A DNA stretch of 64,000 nucleotides from Palsa-504 sp963819785 (GCA_963819785.1 CAWFXW010000034.1:124001-188000); one strand, 5' to 3'. Positions 36,369-45,420 are shown, numbered from the stretch's first letter. A program made the numbers and translations. The notes: generated by a model from the sequence alone, not told the origin.

Positions 36369-36423
36369 CTGTAAAACCGTCGGCTCAGCCTACGTTGGTT
36401 CGAACCCAACACCTGCCACACAT
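36369..36423 (+). repeat. attR: 55-bp direct repeat of the tRNA-Tyr 3' part
   Basis: This is an exact copy of 21581-21635, from the tRNA-Tyr anticodon loop to just past its 3' end. No 5' half of a tRNA precedes it, so it is an attachment site and not a second gene. Confidence 0.93.
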
Positions 36424-36436
36424 CTCCGCAGGTCAG

Positions 36437-36469
36437 AGCCGGTGGCGCTGGAGTGCGTCACCGGCTTTT
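36437..36469 (+). terminator. tRNA-Tyr terminator on the chromosomal side of attR
   Basis: AGCCGGTGGCG and a GTCACCGGCT arm form an imperfect hairpin followed by TTTT. It is related to the hairpin at 21649 and is probably the original tRNA terminator displaced by the island. Confidence 0.7.
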
Positions 36470-36884
36470 CCGCGCAGAACGAGAGGTTACGAAAACCGTC
36501 GGCTGTGTCCCGTGGGCTATGCGTGGGCCGGATCCGGGCATCGCCGGGCCTCTGCGGGTATCATCTCAGATGCCGTCTGAGCTGCGGAAACGCTAGTGGC
36601 GGCGGGTGCCTGCGTGCGGTATTGCGAGCCAGGCAGGCCCGGTGGCCGTGGGCTGTGCGCGGAACCGGGAACCGGTTCGCGTACAGATAGCGGACAGGGT
36701 CCGGGGTGGTGCCGACGGTTCGTATAACCGCTCGCTTTGGCGTCCGCGCCGCGTCTTGTCCTTCAGGTGGACGCTCGGGCTGCTGGTCTGAGGCTTATCG
36801 GGTCGGCCGGTTCTCTGGGCCAGCAGGTCGAGCACCGCCCGCATGGTCGCATCGGCCCTGCGGTGCGGGCGGCCATCGGTTCGG
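36470..36884. other. non-coding stretch right of the island
   Basis: No gene is supported in these 415 bases. The first 80 bases still resemble the sequence after attL (CCGTCGGC and GTGGGCCGGATC are shared). Confidence 0.55.
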
Positions 36885-37076
36885 TCAGACCCTCGGGCAG
36901 CCGGCGCCGGGCGGAGGAACCATGCGGCCGTCGGGCAGGACCTCGCCCATGTCGTCGAACACGATCACCCCGTTGCAGAGCAGGCTCCACCCTTGGCCGG
37001 GGTGGAAGGCCACGGTATGGGCGGCGCCGTGGTCCGGGCGATCAGCCGGCGGGCAGGGGGGTTGATGTGGACACAT
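36885..37076 (-). CDS. DUF5999 family small protein
   Basis: This is a small protein of 63 residues from ATG 37076, beginning MCPHQPPCPPADRPDHGAAH and containing QGWSLLCNGVIVFDDMGEVL. It matches the actinobacterial DUF5999 family, whose function is unknown. The Cys/His start (CPH...CP) could bind metal, but that is inference. A second copy is at 56427. Its promoter carries one of the seven LAL-associated boxes, with the -10 about 40 bases upstream of the start. Confidence 0.85.
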   Translation of the reverse strand: MCPHQPPCPPADRPDHGAAHTVAFHPGQGWSLLCNGVIVFDDMGEVLPDGRMVPPPGAGCPRV

Positions 37077-37115
37077 TGCGTACCTCGGGTAGGGACTGCG
37101 GATTGTTCTGGTTTG

Positions 37116-37174
37116 ACGGTACGGAACTGCGTTGCGGCCCGGCATCGCCCGAAAGTGTCCGTGCCGGCGGAATG
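37116..37174 (-). promoter_or_regulatory. LAL-associated box F and -10, upstream of DUF5999
   Basis: Read on the minus strand: CATTCCGCC (37174-37166), CACTTTCGGGCGATG (37157-37143), then TACCGT (37121-37116) after 21 bases. This is the most diverged first half-site of the seven copies. Confidence 0.72.
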
Positions 37175-37253
37175 TTTCGCCGGCGGCCCGGGAACGAAGG
37201 GACGAGCTCGTCTTTGCGTGTGCGACAGAGAACCGCGGCCTCGGGTTTGCTGG

Positions 37254-37523
37254 TCAGCGAAGGGCGAGCTCATCTGGTTGCCCCTGGTCGCTGTCTGCGG
37301 GAAGGCCAGGGGAGCTGACGGCCTTAACGGAAGCGACGGTGGTGCTTGCCGAGGATCGCCCGGGTTCGGATAGCGTGCGCGGCCGACTGGGCCGCGTCGT
37401 GTGCCGGGAGGTCCGTGACCGCCGCGTGCGGCGTGCCTGACGTGCCTGCCGTGCAGTGTCCGCGTCTGCAATCATCTCCTTGACATGCTCGCTGGCGACC
37501 TGTTGCAGGATGACTGGATGCAC
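37254..37523 (-). CDS. small protein, MHPVI family (unknown function)
   Basis: This is an 89-residue basic protein from GTG 37523 with GGAGG 6 bases upstream. The first 20 residues, HPVILQQVASEHVKEMIADA after Met, are clearly related to the protein at 63490 (HPVIMRQLAADHIKEMHVRA). A run of Arg/Ala-rich helix follows, then a low-complexity tail. I do not know its function. It is divergent from the LAL gene at 38034, and box G lies about 230 bases upstream of its start, so the transcript would have a long leader. Confidence 0.65.
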   Translation of the reverse strand: MHPVILQQVASEHVKEMIADADTARQARQARRTRRSRTSRHTTRPSRPRTLSEPGRSSASTTVASVKAVSSPGLPADSDQGQPDELALR

Positions 37524-37754
37524 GGTGTCCTCCGTTGCGGGTTTGGCTGGCCGACCGCACGGCCTCTCCCGTGCGGTGATCGTGCCTTGGGTTAAGATCT
37601 CGCCGCCCCTTCAGGGGTCGGCTTGGCTGGCCTCCGCGCGATGGCTTCTCATTGCCCGCCTGTCGTTCCGTCATCGCCTGGGTCCACTCGGCGGACTTGA
37701 AGCGGTCGAGCTTGACGGCAGCTGTTCCTTCCCTCCTGTCGGTTCTGTGCCTGC

Positions 37755-37813
37755 ACGTTATGAAGCAGCCCCCGGGCGGGGCGTCACCCGAAGGTGGCGC
37801 TAGGGGTGGAATC
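37755..37813 (-). promoter_or_regulatory. LAL-associated box G and -10, divergent from LAL1
   Basis: Read on the minus strand: GATTCCACC (37813-37805), CACCTTCGGGTGACG (37796-37782), then TAACGT (37760-37755) after 20 bases. It drives leftward transcription toward the small genes at 37523 and 37076. Confidence 0.78.
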
Positions 37814-37969
37814 TTCTCGGCGGTATCGGGCGCGGGAGTGCCGCTCGGCGTGGCGGACACGGCTGGCGGTGCGCGGCGGCCTGTGGCGCGCTCGCGGCTT
37901 TCGTGCGGCTGGCCGTTGGATGTTCATTGGTTTGCGCCGTCGCGGCGGGTCTTTGCCCAGACGGGCTAC

Positions 37970-38033
37970 TACGATTGGTCCTACCAGCAGCGACACGAAG
38001 GATCGCTGGAGGCGCTGAGCGTGCAGGTCACCG
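37970..38033 (+). promoter_or_regulatory. LAL1 promoter and conserved leader
   Basis: A possible -10 TACGAT (37970-37975) is followed by a leader from 37985 with CAGCAGCGAC, CGCTGGAGGCGC and CGTGCAGG, ending at ATG 38034. The same leader precedes the LAL genes starting at 53787 and 63010, with only a few changes. Confidence 0.65.
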
Positions 38034-40820
38034 ATGGCTGAGCCGTCCGCGGCCACACCGTCAGAGGTTGCCGCGCCCGAGCGGGATATCCTGCTGGCCA
38101 CCAAGCTGCACGTTCCCGTGCCCAGGCCGGAGTTTGTGCCCCGCCCGCGTCTGGCGGGACACCTCGATGAAGGGCTGGGGCGGGGGCTGGTCACGGTGTG
38201 CGCCCCGGCCGGGTACGGCAAGACGATCCTGCTGGCCGACTGGGCCCGGAGCGGCCGTTGGCCGGCCGCGTGGCTGTCGCTGGACGCGGGCGACAACGAC
38301 CCGGGCCGGTTCTGGCGCCATGCTGTTGCCGCGCTGGATCGGGTGCGCCCAGGGATCGCCGGGCGGCTGGGCGCCCTGCTAGGTCCTCCGGCGCCGCCGT
38401 CGTTCGAGGGCCTGGTGACCGCTCTGATCAACGAGCTTGCCGCCCAGACCGGTAACGACGACGAGGCGGTACTGGTCCTCGACGACTACCACCTGATCGA
38501 CGCACAGCAGGTGCACGCGTCGCTTGGGTTCCTGCTGGAGCACCGCCCGCCCGGGCTGTACCTGGTGCTGGCCAGCCGCAGTGACCCGCCGCTGGCGCTG
38601 GCACGGCTGCGTGCTCGCGGGCAACTGGCTGAGCTGCGTGCGGCGGAGCTGCGGTTCACGGCCAGCGAGGCGGCGACGTTGCTGCAGCAGATGGCGTCCG
38701 GGCCCGGCATGGCGCTGCCCGATGCGGCCGTGGCGGCGCTGGCGGCCCGCACCGAGGGGTGGGCGGCCGGGCTGCAGCTAGCCGCCCTGTCGCTGCGCGG
38801 CCAGACAGATTCCGCGGGGTTCGTGGCGGAATTCACCGGCAGCAATCGCTATGTCCTGGATTATCTGGCCGAGGAGGTGCTGGAGCGGCAGAGCGAGCAG
38901 GTGCGTACGTTCCTGCTCGAGACCTCGGTGCTGGAGCGCCTCAGCGGCTCGCTGTGCGACGCGGTCACCGGCCGTGCCGGGAGCCAGGCGCTGCTGGAGC
39001 AGGTGGAGCGGGCGGGGTTGTTCCTGGTGCCGCTGGATGAGGTGCGCGGCTGGTGGCGCTGGCACCACCTGTTCGCCGACTTGCTGCGCGTCCGGCTGCA
39101 GCAGGAACAGCGTGGCCAGGCCGCGCGGCTGCACCGGAACGCGGCGGCCTGGTACGAGGAGCATGGGCTAGCCGATGACGCGATCCGGCACGCGGTGGCC
39201 GCGCGGGAGATGACCTGGGCCGCCCGGCTCATCGAGCAGAACTTCGACGCGACCTACAACCTGCGCGGCGAAGGGGCGACGATTCAGCGGTGGCTGTCGG
39301 CGCTCCCCGATGAACTGGTCCGGTCCCGTCCCCGGCTGTTGCTGGCGCAAGCGCTCCTGGCAGCCACCGGCGGGCGGATAGAGGCGGTGGAGCCGCTGCT
39401 CGGCGCAGCCGAGCGTGCATACCCGGACGCATCTGATGAGCCATTCGAGCCTACTGCCGGCCGGGCTGCCAGCCTGCTGGTCAATGTTCCCGCGCTGATC
39501 GCGCTCCACCGTAGTGATCTCGCCCAGTTCCGCGGTGACGCCGAGGCCACGGCCGCGTTCGCGTCTCGGGCGCTGGCCGAATGCGGCGAGGGCGAACGGC
39601 TGCTGAGGTCTAACGTCCAGGGGTTTCTGGCCGGTGCTGAGTGGCTCCGTGGCCGGCTCGCCGAGGCCGAGCACGCCTTCGTGTCCGGCATTGCTGGCTG
39701 GCAGGCTGTCGGCCAGCACACCACTACGGCCTGGGGCGTCCATCAACTCGGCCAGGTTCAGCGGGCACGGGGCCGCCTGGATGCGGCCGTCCGGACTTTC
39801 GAGCAGATGCTCGAGATCACCGTGGTGTCCGGGCGGCCACCGCTGCCGGCCGCCGGTGTCGCCTACGTCGGCCTAGCCGAGGTGGCCTACCAGCGGGACG
39901 AGCTCGATATCGCCCTCCGTCATGTCACCGAGGGCATCGCGCTGTGCCGCCGGTTCCTCTACACCCCGCCGCTGGCCGCCGGCCTGGTAACGCTGGCGTG
40001 GATCCGGCAGGCCAGCGGTGATCCGGCCGGGGCCCTGGCCGCGATCGGCGAGGCCGCGCAGGTCGCACCAGGGCCGGCCGGCCTGGTAAACCCCGTCCCG
40101 GCGCAGCGGGCGCGGCTGCTGCTGGCCCGGGGTGACCTGGCCGCCGCCGCCCGGTGGACGCGAGATACCGGTCTGGGCGCGGCTGACGAGCCGAACTACC
40201 CCCGCGAGCTCGGGCACCTCGTGCTGGCCCGTGTTCTCCTCGCACACGGCCTTCCCGGCCAGGCGCTCGCGCTGCTGGACCGGCTGCACGCGGCCGCGGT
40301 CGGCCAGGGCCGTACCGGCAGCGTCATCGAGGTCGGCGCGCTGCGGGCGCTGGCCCTGGCCGCCGACGGCGAGGAAGCCGCCGCCGTCGATGCCCTGTCC
40401 GGGACGCTTATGCTGGCCTGTCCCCAGGGCTACGTCCGGGTCTTCGTCGACCAGGGCCCCCCGATGGCCGCGCTGCTGGGTCGGCTGATCGCCGCCCAGC
40501 GGTCCGGGCAAGCCGCCGCCGCGATCCCGCTCGGCTGCCTGGCCCGGATCCAGCGCGCGTTCAACGCGCTGCACGCTTTGCAAGACCCCGGGCCGGGCAC
40601 CACCGCAGCGGTACCGGGCATCGTCGAGCCGCTGACCAGCCGCGAGCTTGAGGTGCTGGAGTTGCTAGCCGCGGGCACGTCGAACCCGCGCATCGCCGGG
40701 GAACTCGTGGTCAGCCTCGACACCGTCAAGAAGCACGTCACCCACATCCTGGGCAAGCTCGGCGCCGCAAACCGCACCGAGGCCGTCGCCCGGGCACGGG
40801 AACTAGGCCTCATCGGCTAA
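38034..40820 (+). CDS. LAL-family (MalT-like) LuxR-type regulator, copy 1
   Basis: This large ATP-dependent transcription activator has 928 residues. It has an N-terminal STAND-type ATPase (Walker A APAGYGKT at about 57-64, Walker B VLVLDDYH at about 146-153, sensor ASRSDPPLALARLR), a winged-helix segment (EVLERQSEQVRTFLLETSVL), and a long TPR-like helical region. A LuxR HTH closes the protein (LTSRELEVLELLAAGTSNPR, then DTVKKHVTHILGKLGAANRT). Ligand unknown. Box G lies on its divergent side and box D just after its stop. The family normally needs ATP and an inducer to bind promoters. Confidence 0.92.
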   Translation: MAEPSAATPSEVAAPERDILLATKLHVPVPRPEFVPRPRLAGHLDEGLGRGLVTVCAPAGYGKTILLADWARSGRWPAAWLSLDAGDNDPGRFWRHAVAALDRVRPGIAGRLGALLGPPAPPSFEGLVTALINELAAQTGNDDEAVLVLDDYHLIDAQQVHASLGFLLEHRPPGLYLVLASRSDPPLALARLRARGQLAELRAAELRFTASEAATLLQQMASGPGMALPDAAVAALAARTEGWAAGLQLAALSLRGQTDSAGFVAEFTGSNRYVLDYLAEEVLERQSEQVRTFLLETSVLERLSGSLCDAVTGRAGSQALLEQVERAGLFLVPLDEVRGWWRWHHLFADLLRVRLQQEQRGQAARLHRNAAAWYEEHGLADDAIRHAVAAREMTWAARLIEQNFDATYNLRGEGATIQRWLSALPDELVRSRPRLLLAQALLAATGGRIEAVEPLLGAAERAYPDASDEPFEPTAGRAASLLVNVPALIALHRSDLAQFRGDAEATAAFASRALAECGEGERLLRSNVQGFLAGAEWLRGRLAEAEHAFVSGIAGWQAVGQHTTTAWGVHQLGQVQRARGRLDAAVRTFEQMLEITVVSGRPPLPAAGVAYVGLAEVAYQRDELDIALRHVTEGIALCRRFLYTPPLAAGLVTLAWIRQASGDPAGALAAIGEAAQVAPGPAGLVNPVPAQRARLLLARGDLAAAARWTRDTGLGAADEPNYPRELGHLVLARVLLAHGLPGQALALLDRLHAAAVGQGRTGSVIEVGALRALALAADGEEAAAVDALSGTLMLACPQGYVRVFVDQGPPMAALLGRLIAAQRSGQAAAAIPLGCLARIQRAFNALHALQDPGPGTTAAVPGIVEPLTSRELEVLELLAAGTSNPRIAGELVVSLDTVKKHVTHILGKLGAANRTEAVARARELGLIG

Positions 40821-40869
40821 ACGCCCGCTCCCCTTCGTAGCACCCCTTGTTCCACCGCCGGTCGCGAAA

Positions 40870-40929
40870 GATTCCACCGAGCATGCCCACTATCGAGTGA
40901 TGCCTGCCGCATTACCGCCGCCATACCGT
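40870..40929 (+). promoter_or_regulatory. LAL-associated box D and -10, upstream of the exporter operon
   Basis: GATTCCACC (40870-40878), CACTATCGAGTGATG (40888-40902), then TACCGT (40924-40929) after 21 bases. It lies between the LAL1 stop and the exporter start at 40991. Confidence 0.78.
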
Positions 40930-40990
40930 CCTGGCATGACCCGCCCGCCGGCCACGCGGGCCTCCGTACCAAGAAGCTAAGGAGACCGGC

Positions 40991-42550
40991 ATGCCCGCAA
41001 CTCGATCCGCAGGCCGCGGCCATCATAACCTCGGCCTGGCCCTGGCTGTCATCGCTGCGGCGCAGCTGATGGTCGTGCTGGACGCGACGATCGTGAACGT
41101 TGCGCTGCCGCACATTCAGCGCGCGCTGGGCTTCTCAGGGACCGGCCTGGAGTGGGTCGTCAACGCCTATGCGCTCAGCTTCGGCGGCCTGCTGCTGCTC
41201 GGCGGACGCGCCGGTGACCTGCTCGGCCGCCGCCGGGTGTTCATCGCCGGGCTGCTGCTGTTCTCGGCCGCCTCCCTGGCGGGGGGGTTTGCCGCCTCCC
41301 AGGCCTGGCTGCTGGCTGCCCGGACCATCCAGGGCATCGGCGGGGCGATGATCGCGCCCACCTCGCTCGCGCTTGTCGTCACCACATTCGACGAGGGCCC
41401 GGCCCGGAACCGGGCCATGGGCGTGGTGGCCGCGATGAGCGGCGGCGGCGCGGCGGTCGGCCTGGTCGCCGGCGGCCTGCTCACCTCCTACCTGTCCTGG
41501 CGGTGGGTGCTGTTCGTGAACGTGCCTCTCGGCGCCCTGGTGGCCGCTGCCGCTCCGTCCGCGCTCCCCGAGTCGGCCCGCCACGGTGGCCGTTTCGACC
41601 TCGCCGGGGCGATCACCGGCACCGGCGGGGTCGCGCTGCTGGTCTACGGCCTGTCCAATGCGAGCGCGGACCAGTCTGGCGTCTCGCACTGGGGCGACAC
41701 CAAGGTCGTCGCCTCGCTCGCGACGGCTCTGCTGCTGCTGGCCACTTTCGTGATCATCGAGTCCCGGAGCCGCAACGCGCTGATGCCGCTGCGCATCTTC
41801 GCCAACCGCAGCCGCTCCGGCGCTTACCTCATCATGCTGCTGACCGCCACCGCCATGTTCGGGATCTTCTTCTTCTTGACCATCTTCGTGCAGGACGTGC
41901 TGGGCTACAGCGCGCTGAAGGCCGGCGTGGCGTTCCTGCCGTTCGCCGGCATGATCGTCGTGGTCTCGGGGATCGCCGGCCAGGTGGTCGGCCGCGCCGG
42001 CGTCCGGCCGCTGATGCTGGCCGGCGCGGCGGCCACCGCCGGCGGCATGTACTGGTTCTCGCGCATCAGCGTGCACACCACCTACCTAGGCGGGCTGCTC
42101 GGCCCGAGCCTGGTCACCAGTGCGGGCCTGGGAATGCTGTTCGTGCCGCTGGCTCTGGTGGCCCTGACCCGGGTCCGCGACCAGGATTCCGGGCTGGCCT
42201 CCAGTCTGCTCAGCACCAGCCAGCAGGTCGGTGGCGCGATCGGGCTGGCCGCGCTCGGCACCGTGGTATGGACAGCGGTCGCCAGCAGCGCCCGCAGCCA
42301 GATCGCGGCCGCCGCGGCTGTTGGCGCCCGGTCTGGCCGCTCTCTGGCCAGCACCCAAGCGGGGGCATCGATCTATCACAAGGCTCTCGCGGCGGGAATC
42401 GACCGCGGGTTCCTGGCCGCCTCGGGTATCGCGCTGGCGGCGCTGGTGGTCGCGGTGGTCGCCATCCGGGTCCGGCCCGAGGCTCCCGCCGCGGCCGGCC
42501 CGAGGCAGCTGGCTGGCGCTGAGCCAGCAGCCGAGCCAGCCAGCACGTAA
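40991..42550 (+). CDS. MFS drug exporter, DHA2 (EmrB/QacA) type
   Basis: This is a 14-helix major facilitator exporter of 519 residues, started at ATG 40991 behind AAGGAGA. Motif A-like LLGGRAGDLLGRRRVFIAG, the motif D1-like MVVLDATIVNVALP and the LPESARHGG loop are characteristic of the EmrB/QacA proton-coupled drug exporters. The substrate cannot be inferred. It is the first gene after box D and is probably co-transcribed with the next three genes, all short-spaced on the same strand. Confidence 0.9.
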   Translation: MPATRSAGRGHHNLGLALAVIAAAQLMVVLDATIVNVALPHIQRALGFSGTGLEWVVNAYALSFGGLLLLGGRAGDLLGRRRVFIAGLLLFSAASLAGGFAASQAWLLAARTIQGIGGAMIAPTSLALVVTTFDEGPARNRAMGVVAAMSGGGAAVGLVAGGLLTSYLSWRWVLFVNVPLGALVAAAAPSALPESARHGGRFDLAGAITGTGGVALLVYGLSNASADQSGVSHWGDTKVVASLATALLLLATFVIIESRSRNALMPLRIFANRSRSGAYLIMLLTATAMFGIFFFLTIFVQDVLGYSALKAGVAFLPFAGMIVVVSGIAGQVVGRAGVRPLMLAGAAATAGGMYWFSRISVHTTYLGGLLGPSLVTSAGLGMLFVPLALVALTRVRDQDSGLASSLLSTSQQVGGAIGLAALGTVVWTAVASSARSQIAAAAAVGARSGRSLASTQAGASIYHKALAAGIDRGFLAASGIALAALVVAVVAIRVRPEAPAAAGPRQLAGAEPAAEPAST

Positions 42551-42608
42551 CGGCCGTTTACGCGGGCGGCGCCTAGGACGCCGCCCATGCCCCGGAAGGA
42601 ATGCCTCT

Positions 42609-43082
42609 ATGAGCACGCAGAACCGCGCCAACCCCACCCCGGTCCAGATCCACGCCGATCACGCCTCGCAGAAGCGGCTGGGCAACTGGACCACCGCCCG
42701 CGCCTTCCAGGTCCGTGCCCGGCACGCCCATGTCACGATCGACCTGAGGTCGCCGCAGATCCCCGATGGTGACATCGAACTCGACCTGGACCTGGATCGC
42801 TCCGCGGTCAAGCTCCTGGTGGCCGCCAACGCGGTCATCGACCACTGGGGCCTTGCCTGGACCGGCACCGGGAAGGTCAAGCGGACCTACCACCACAACC
42901 CCGCAGGCACCAGCCGCCGGATCCGGCTGACCGGCCAGGTCTGTCACGGCGAGGTCCGGGTGCAAAGCGGCGGGATCGCCCGGCTGTCGGCCATCGCGTC
43001 GCGAGAGTACCTCGCTGACGCTCGTCGCGCCCACGCCGAGGGCAGCATACCCACCCTGGACGACCCCGCCCGAGGCACCTGA
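42609..43082 (+). CDS. hypothetical protein, possible LiaF/toastrack-like fold
   Basis: This 157-residue soluble protein starts at ATG 42609 behind GGAAGGA. I do not recognise the family for certain. The alternating beta pattern and the stretches HVTIDLRSPQIPDGDIELDL and RIRLTGQVCHGEVRVQSGG resemble the beta-rich LiaF-type domain found in cell-envelope stress proteins. That is a guess from pattern. It lies 58 bases after the exporter and 41 bases before the hydrolase, in one likely operon. Confidence 0.55.
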   Translation: MSTQNRANPTPVQIHADHASQKRLGNWTTARAFQVRARHAHVTIDLRSPQIPDGDIELDLDLDRSAVKLLVAANAVIDHWGLAWTGTGKVKRTYHHNPAGTSRRIRLTGQVCHGEVRVQSGGIARLSAIASREYLADARRAHAEGSIPTLDDPARGT

Positions 43083-43123
43083 CGCCGAGGAGCGAGGACA
43101 TCCGTACACCCAAGGAGAATGAG

Positions 43124-44050
43124 ATGAACATCGCGAGGGCCACCGAGAAAACCACCACCACCACCACCGACACCGGCGGGATGACCACCGGGCTGGTCAC
43201 CTCTGCGGACGGGACGCCAATCGGCTACCTGCGGGCAGGCCGCGGCCCGGCGGTGGTGCTGCTTCATGGCAGCAATGAGTCGGCCCGCAGTCACCTTCAG
43301 CTCGCGCTGGTACTGGCCGGCGAGTTCACCGTCTACCTGCCCGACCGGCGCGGGCGCGGCCTGTCCGGTCCGCACAAGGCCGATCACGGCATGCGCACCG
43401 AGGTGGCGGACCTGCAGGCCGTCGTGGCCGAGTCCGGCGCGCAGAAAGTGTTCGGGGTTAGTCTCAGCGCGCTGATCGCCCTGCAGGCCGCCCGCACCAC
43501 CCCAGCCATTCGCCAGATTGCCGCCTACGAGCCTGCCCTGCTGATGGACACCTCGGGCCGGTACACCAGCTGGGTACGCCGCTTCGACCAGGAGCTGGCC
43601 CGTGGCCAGATGGCGGACGCGCTGATCACGAGCCTTCGCGGGCTTGACCTGGCCCCGCCGGCCTTCAAGGTCCTGCCGCGGCGGCTGCTGGCAGCCATCA
43701 CCAACGCGGCCATGAAGAAAGAAGACGCCCAGGCCGGCGACGGCGACGTCACCATGCGTAAGGTCGCTCCGACCCTGCGCCATGAAGGGCTGCTGCTCGC
43801 CGAGATGGCCGGAACCGTCGCCGCCTTCGCCGACGTCCCCGCCGACGTCCTGCTGCTGGGCGGAGACATGAGGCGGCCGGCGTTCATCAGGCCCGCATTC
43901 GACGCGCTGGCCCACATCCTGCCGCGTGCCCGGTGCGCGGTCTTCCCCGGCCTGGACCACGGCGGCTCCAGCGATCCCGGGCCAGCCAACCGCGGCGGCA
44001 AACCCGAAGCAGTTGCTCCGGAAATCCGGTCCTTCTTCGCCCAGCCATAG
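43124..44050 (+). CDS. alpha/beta hydrolase
   Basis: This is an alpha/beta hydrolase fold protein of 308 residues from ATG 43124, with AAGGAGAATG just before it. The oxyanion loop is VVLLHGSNES, the nucleophile elbow GVSLSAL (G-x-S-x-S), and the catalytic histidine is probably in FPGLDHGGSSDP. The beta-strand DRRGRGLSGP is typical. The threonine-rich N-terminus (EKTTTTTTDTGG) is odd and may be a linker. Its substrate is unknown. Third gene of the probable exporter operon. Confidence 0.82.
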   Translation: MNIARATEKTTTTTTDTGGMTTGLVTSADGTPIGYLRAGRGPAVVLLHGSNESARSHLQLALVLAGEFTVYLPDRRGRGLSGPHKADHGMRTEVADLQAVVAESGAQKVFGVSLSALIALQAARTTPAIRQIAAYEPALLMDTSGRYTSWVRRFDQELARGQMADALITSLRGLDLAPPAFKVLPRRLLAAITNAAMKKEDAQAGDGDVTMRKVAPTLRHEGLLLAEMAGTVAAFADVPADVLLLGGDMRRPAFIRPAFDALAHILPRARCAVFPGLDHGGSSDPGPANRGGKPEAVAPEIRSFFAQP

Positions 44051-44088
44051 ACCCCCGTCCGGCCGAACCCAGTCACCAGGAGAAAGAA

Positions 44089-45357
44089 ATGAGTATTCGC
44101 CCGACCGTCGTCATCGCCGCGGCGGCCGCCGCGCTGGCAGCCACCCTCATGGCAGGCTCGGCAGCCAGCGCATCGCCACAGCAGCCGGCCATGCACTGGT
44201 CAGCAAGCTGGACATCAGCAATGCAACAGCCCGTCGCCAGTACCCCGTCCATGGGAGAGAACTGGTCGACGGAAGGCTTCTCCGATCAGACCGTCCGCCA
44301 GCAGGTGCGCGTTAGCGGCGGCGGCAACGTGGTCCGGATCCGCCTATCCAACCTGGACGGGACCGAGCCGCTGCGCCTAGCGGGGGCGACCATCGCCGAG
44401 TGCGCTGGCGGCGCGGCAACCAAGCCGGGCACGATGCGTTCCCTGACCTTCCGCGGCAGCCGCTCGGTGACCATCCCTGCCGGGCAGGTCACCGCCTCCG
44501 ACGCCACCGGCCTGCACGTCGCGCCGCTGGAATCACTGACGGTCACGCTCTACTTCGCGGCCGCCACCGGTCCGTCGACCTTCCACGAAGACGGCCTGAC
44601 AACCACCTACCAGGCCACGGGTGACCATGCCCGCGACCGCGGAGCTGCGGCCTTCGACGGGCCCACCAGCCACTCGTACTATTACCTGACCGGAGTGGAC
44701 GTGGCCACCCGCGGCCCCCAGACTGTCGTGGCGTTCGGGGACTCCATCACCAACGGCCACAACTCCACCGTCGGCGGCAACGACCGGTACACCGACGCCC
44801 TGGCCGAACGGCTGATCGCGGTGCACAGCCCGCTGTCCGTCGCCAATGCCGGGATCACCGGCAACCTGCTGCTCCACCAGCTCCCCTGCTTCGGCGAGAC
44901 CGGGATCACCCGATTCCAGCGCGATGCCCTCGGCCAGCCCGGAGTCCGCACCATCATCTTGATGGAAGGATCCAACGACATCTGGGACTCCCAGGACAGC
45001 TACGGATGCGGGACCACCCCCGCGGTCACCGCCGGGCAGATCATCGACGGGTTCCGGGCCCTCATCGCCGCTGCCCACGCCCGCGGCATCCGGGTCATCG
45101 GCGCCACCATCTTGCCGTTCAAGGCCAACTACGAATCCGCAGCCGACTTCCAGCGCGCCGAAGCGATCCGCCAGGCCGTCAACAACTGGATCCTCAGCTC
45201 CGGCCAGTACGACGCCGTCGCGGACTTCGCCGCCGCCGTCGCCGACCCCGCCGACCCGCAGCAGCTCAACCCCAGCTACGACTCCGGCGACCACCTCCAC
45301 CCCAACGACGCCGGATACCGCGCCATCGCAGCGGGCATCAACATCCGCAACCTGTAA
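44089..45357 (+). CDS. secreted SGNH/GDSL hydrolase
   Basis: This is a secreted esterase or lipase of the SGNH family, 422 residues from ATG 44089 behind AGGAGA. A signal peptide is clear (IAAAAAALAATLMAGSAASA, cleavage near residue 29). The four family blocks are present: GDSITNG (Ser), NAGITGN (Gly/Asn), GSNDIWD (Asn) and SGDHLHPND (Asp/His). It follows the intracellular hydrolase by 38 bases, so it is the last gene of the likely operon. A strong hairpin lies 30 bases after the stop. Confidence 0.9.
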   Translation: MSIRPTVVIAAAAAALAATLMAGSAASASPQQPAMHWSASWTSAMQQPVASTPSMGENWSTEGFSDQTVRQQVRVSGGGNVVRIRLSNLDGTEPLRLAGATIAECAGGAATKPGTMRSLTFRGSRSVTIPAGQVTASDATGLHVAPLESLTVTLYFAAATGPSTFHEDGLTTTYQATGDHARDRGAAAFDGPTSHSYYYLTGVDVATRGPQTVVAFGDSITNGHNSTVGGNDRYTDALAERLIAVHSPLSVANAGITGNLLLHQLPCFGETGITRFQRDALGQPGVRTIILMEGSNDIWDSQDSYGCGTTPAVTAGQIIDGFRALIAAAHARGIRVIGATILPFKANYESAADFQRAEAIRQAVNNWILSSGQYDAVADFAAAVADPADPQQLNPSYDSGDHLHPNDAGYRAIAAGINIRNL

Positions 45358-45387
45358 CACCCTCATGGACGAAGTCGCAGCGACGCC

Positions 45388-45420
45388 GTGATGCAGGGCC
45401 GGTCTCCGGCCCTGCATCAC
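45388..45420 (+). terminator. perfect hairpin after the SGNH hydrolase
   Basis: GTGATGCAGGGCCGG pairs exactly with CCGGCCCTGCATCAC over a TCT loop. No T run follows. It probably ends the operon that starts at box D. Confidence 0.85.

Larger units (their letters stand above)
21581..36423 (+). mobile_element. tRNA-Tyr-integrated genomic island carrying Wadjet and VapBC
   Basis: The island is about 14.8 kb between two exact 55-bp copies of the tRNA-Tyr 3' part. The left copy completes the functional tRNA. The right copy has only the part from the anticodon loop on. Contents from left to right: the 3' piece of the island's tyrosine integrase, a RIT element, the 5' piece of the integrase, a fragment of an acyl-CoA dehydrogenase gene, vapBC, and jetDCBA. 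There are no replication, transfer or phage structural genes, so it is a small integrative element, now probably immobile. Confidence 0.88.

Noticed and set aside
36369..36423. Second tRNA-Tyr gene
   Set aside because: Only the 3' part from the anticodon loop on is present, with no 5' half. It is an attachment-site duplicate.
37524..37754. Short leader ORF between box G and the MHPVI protein
   Set aside because: An ATG with a 20-residue start is present in the leader, but the frame runs on into the next gene and shows no ribosome site or conservation that I can judge.
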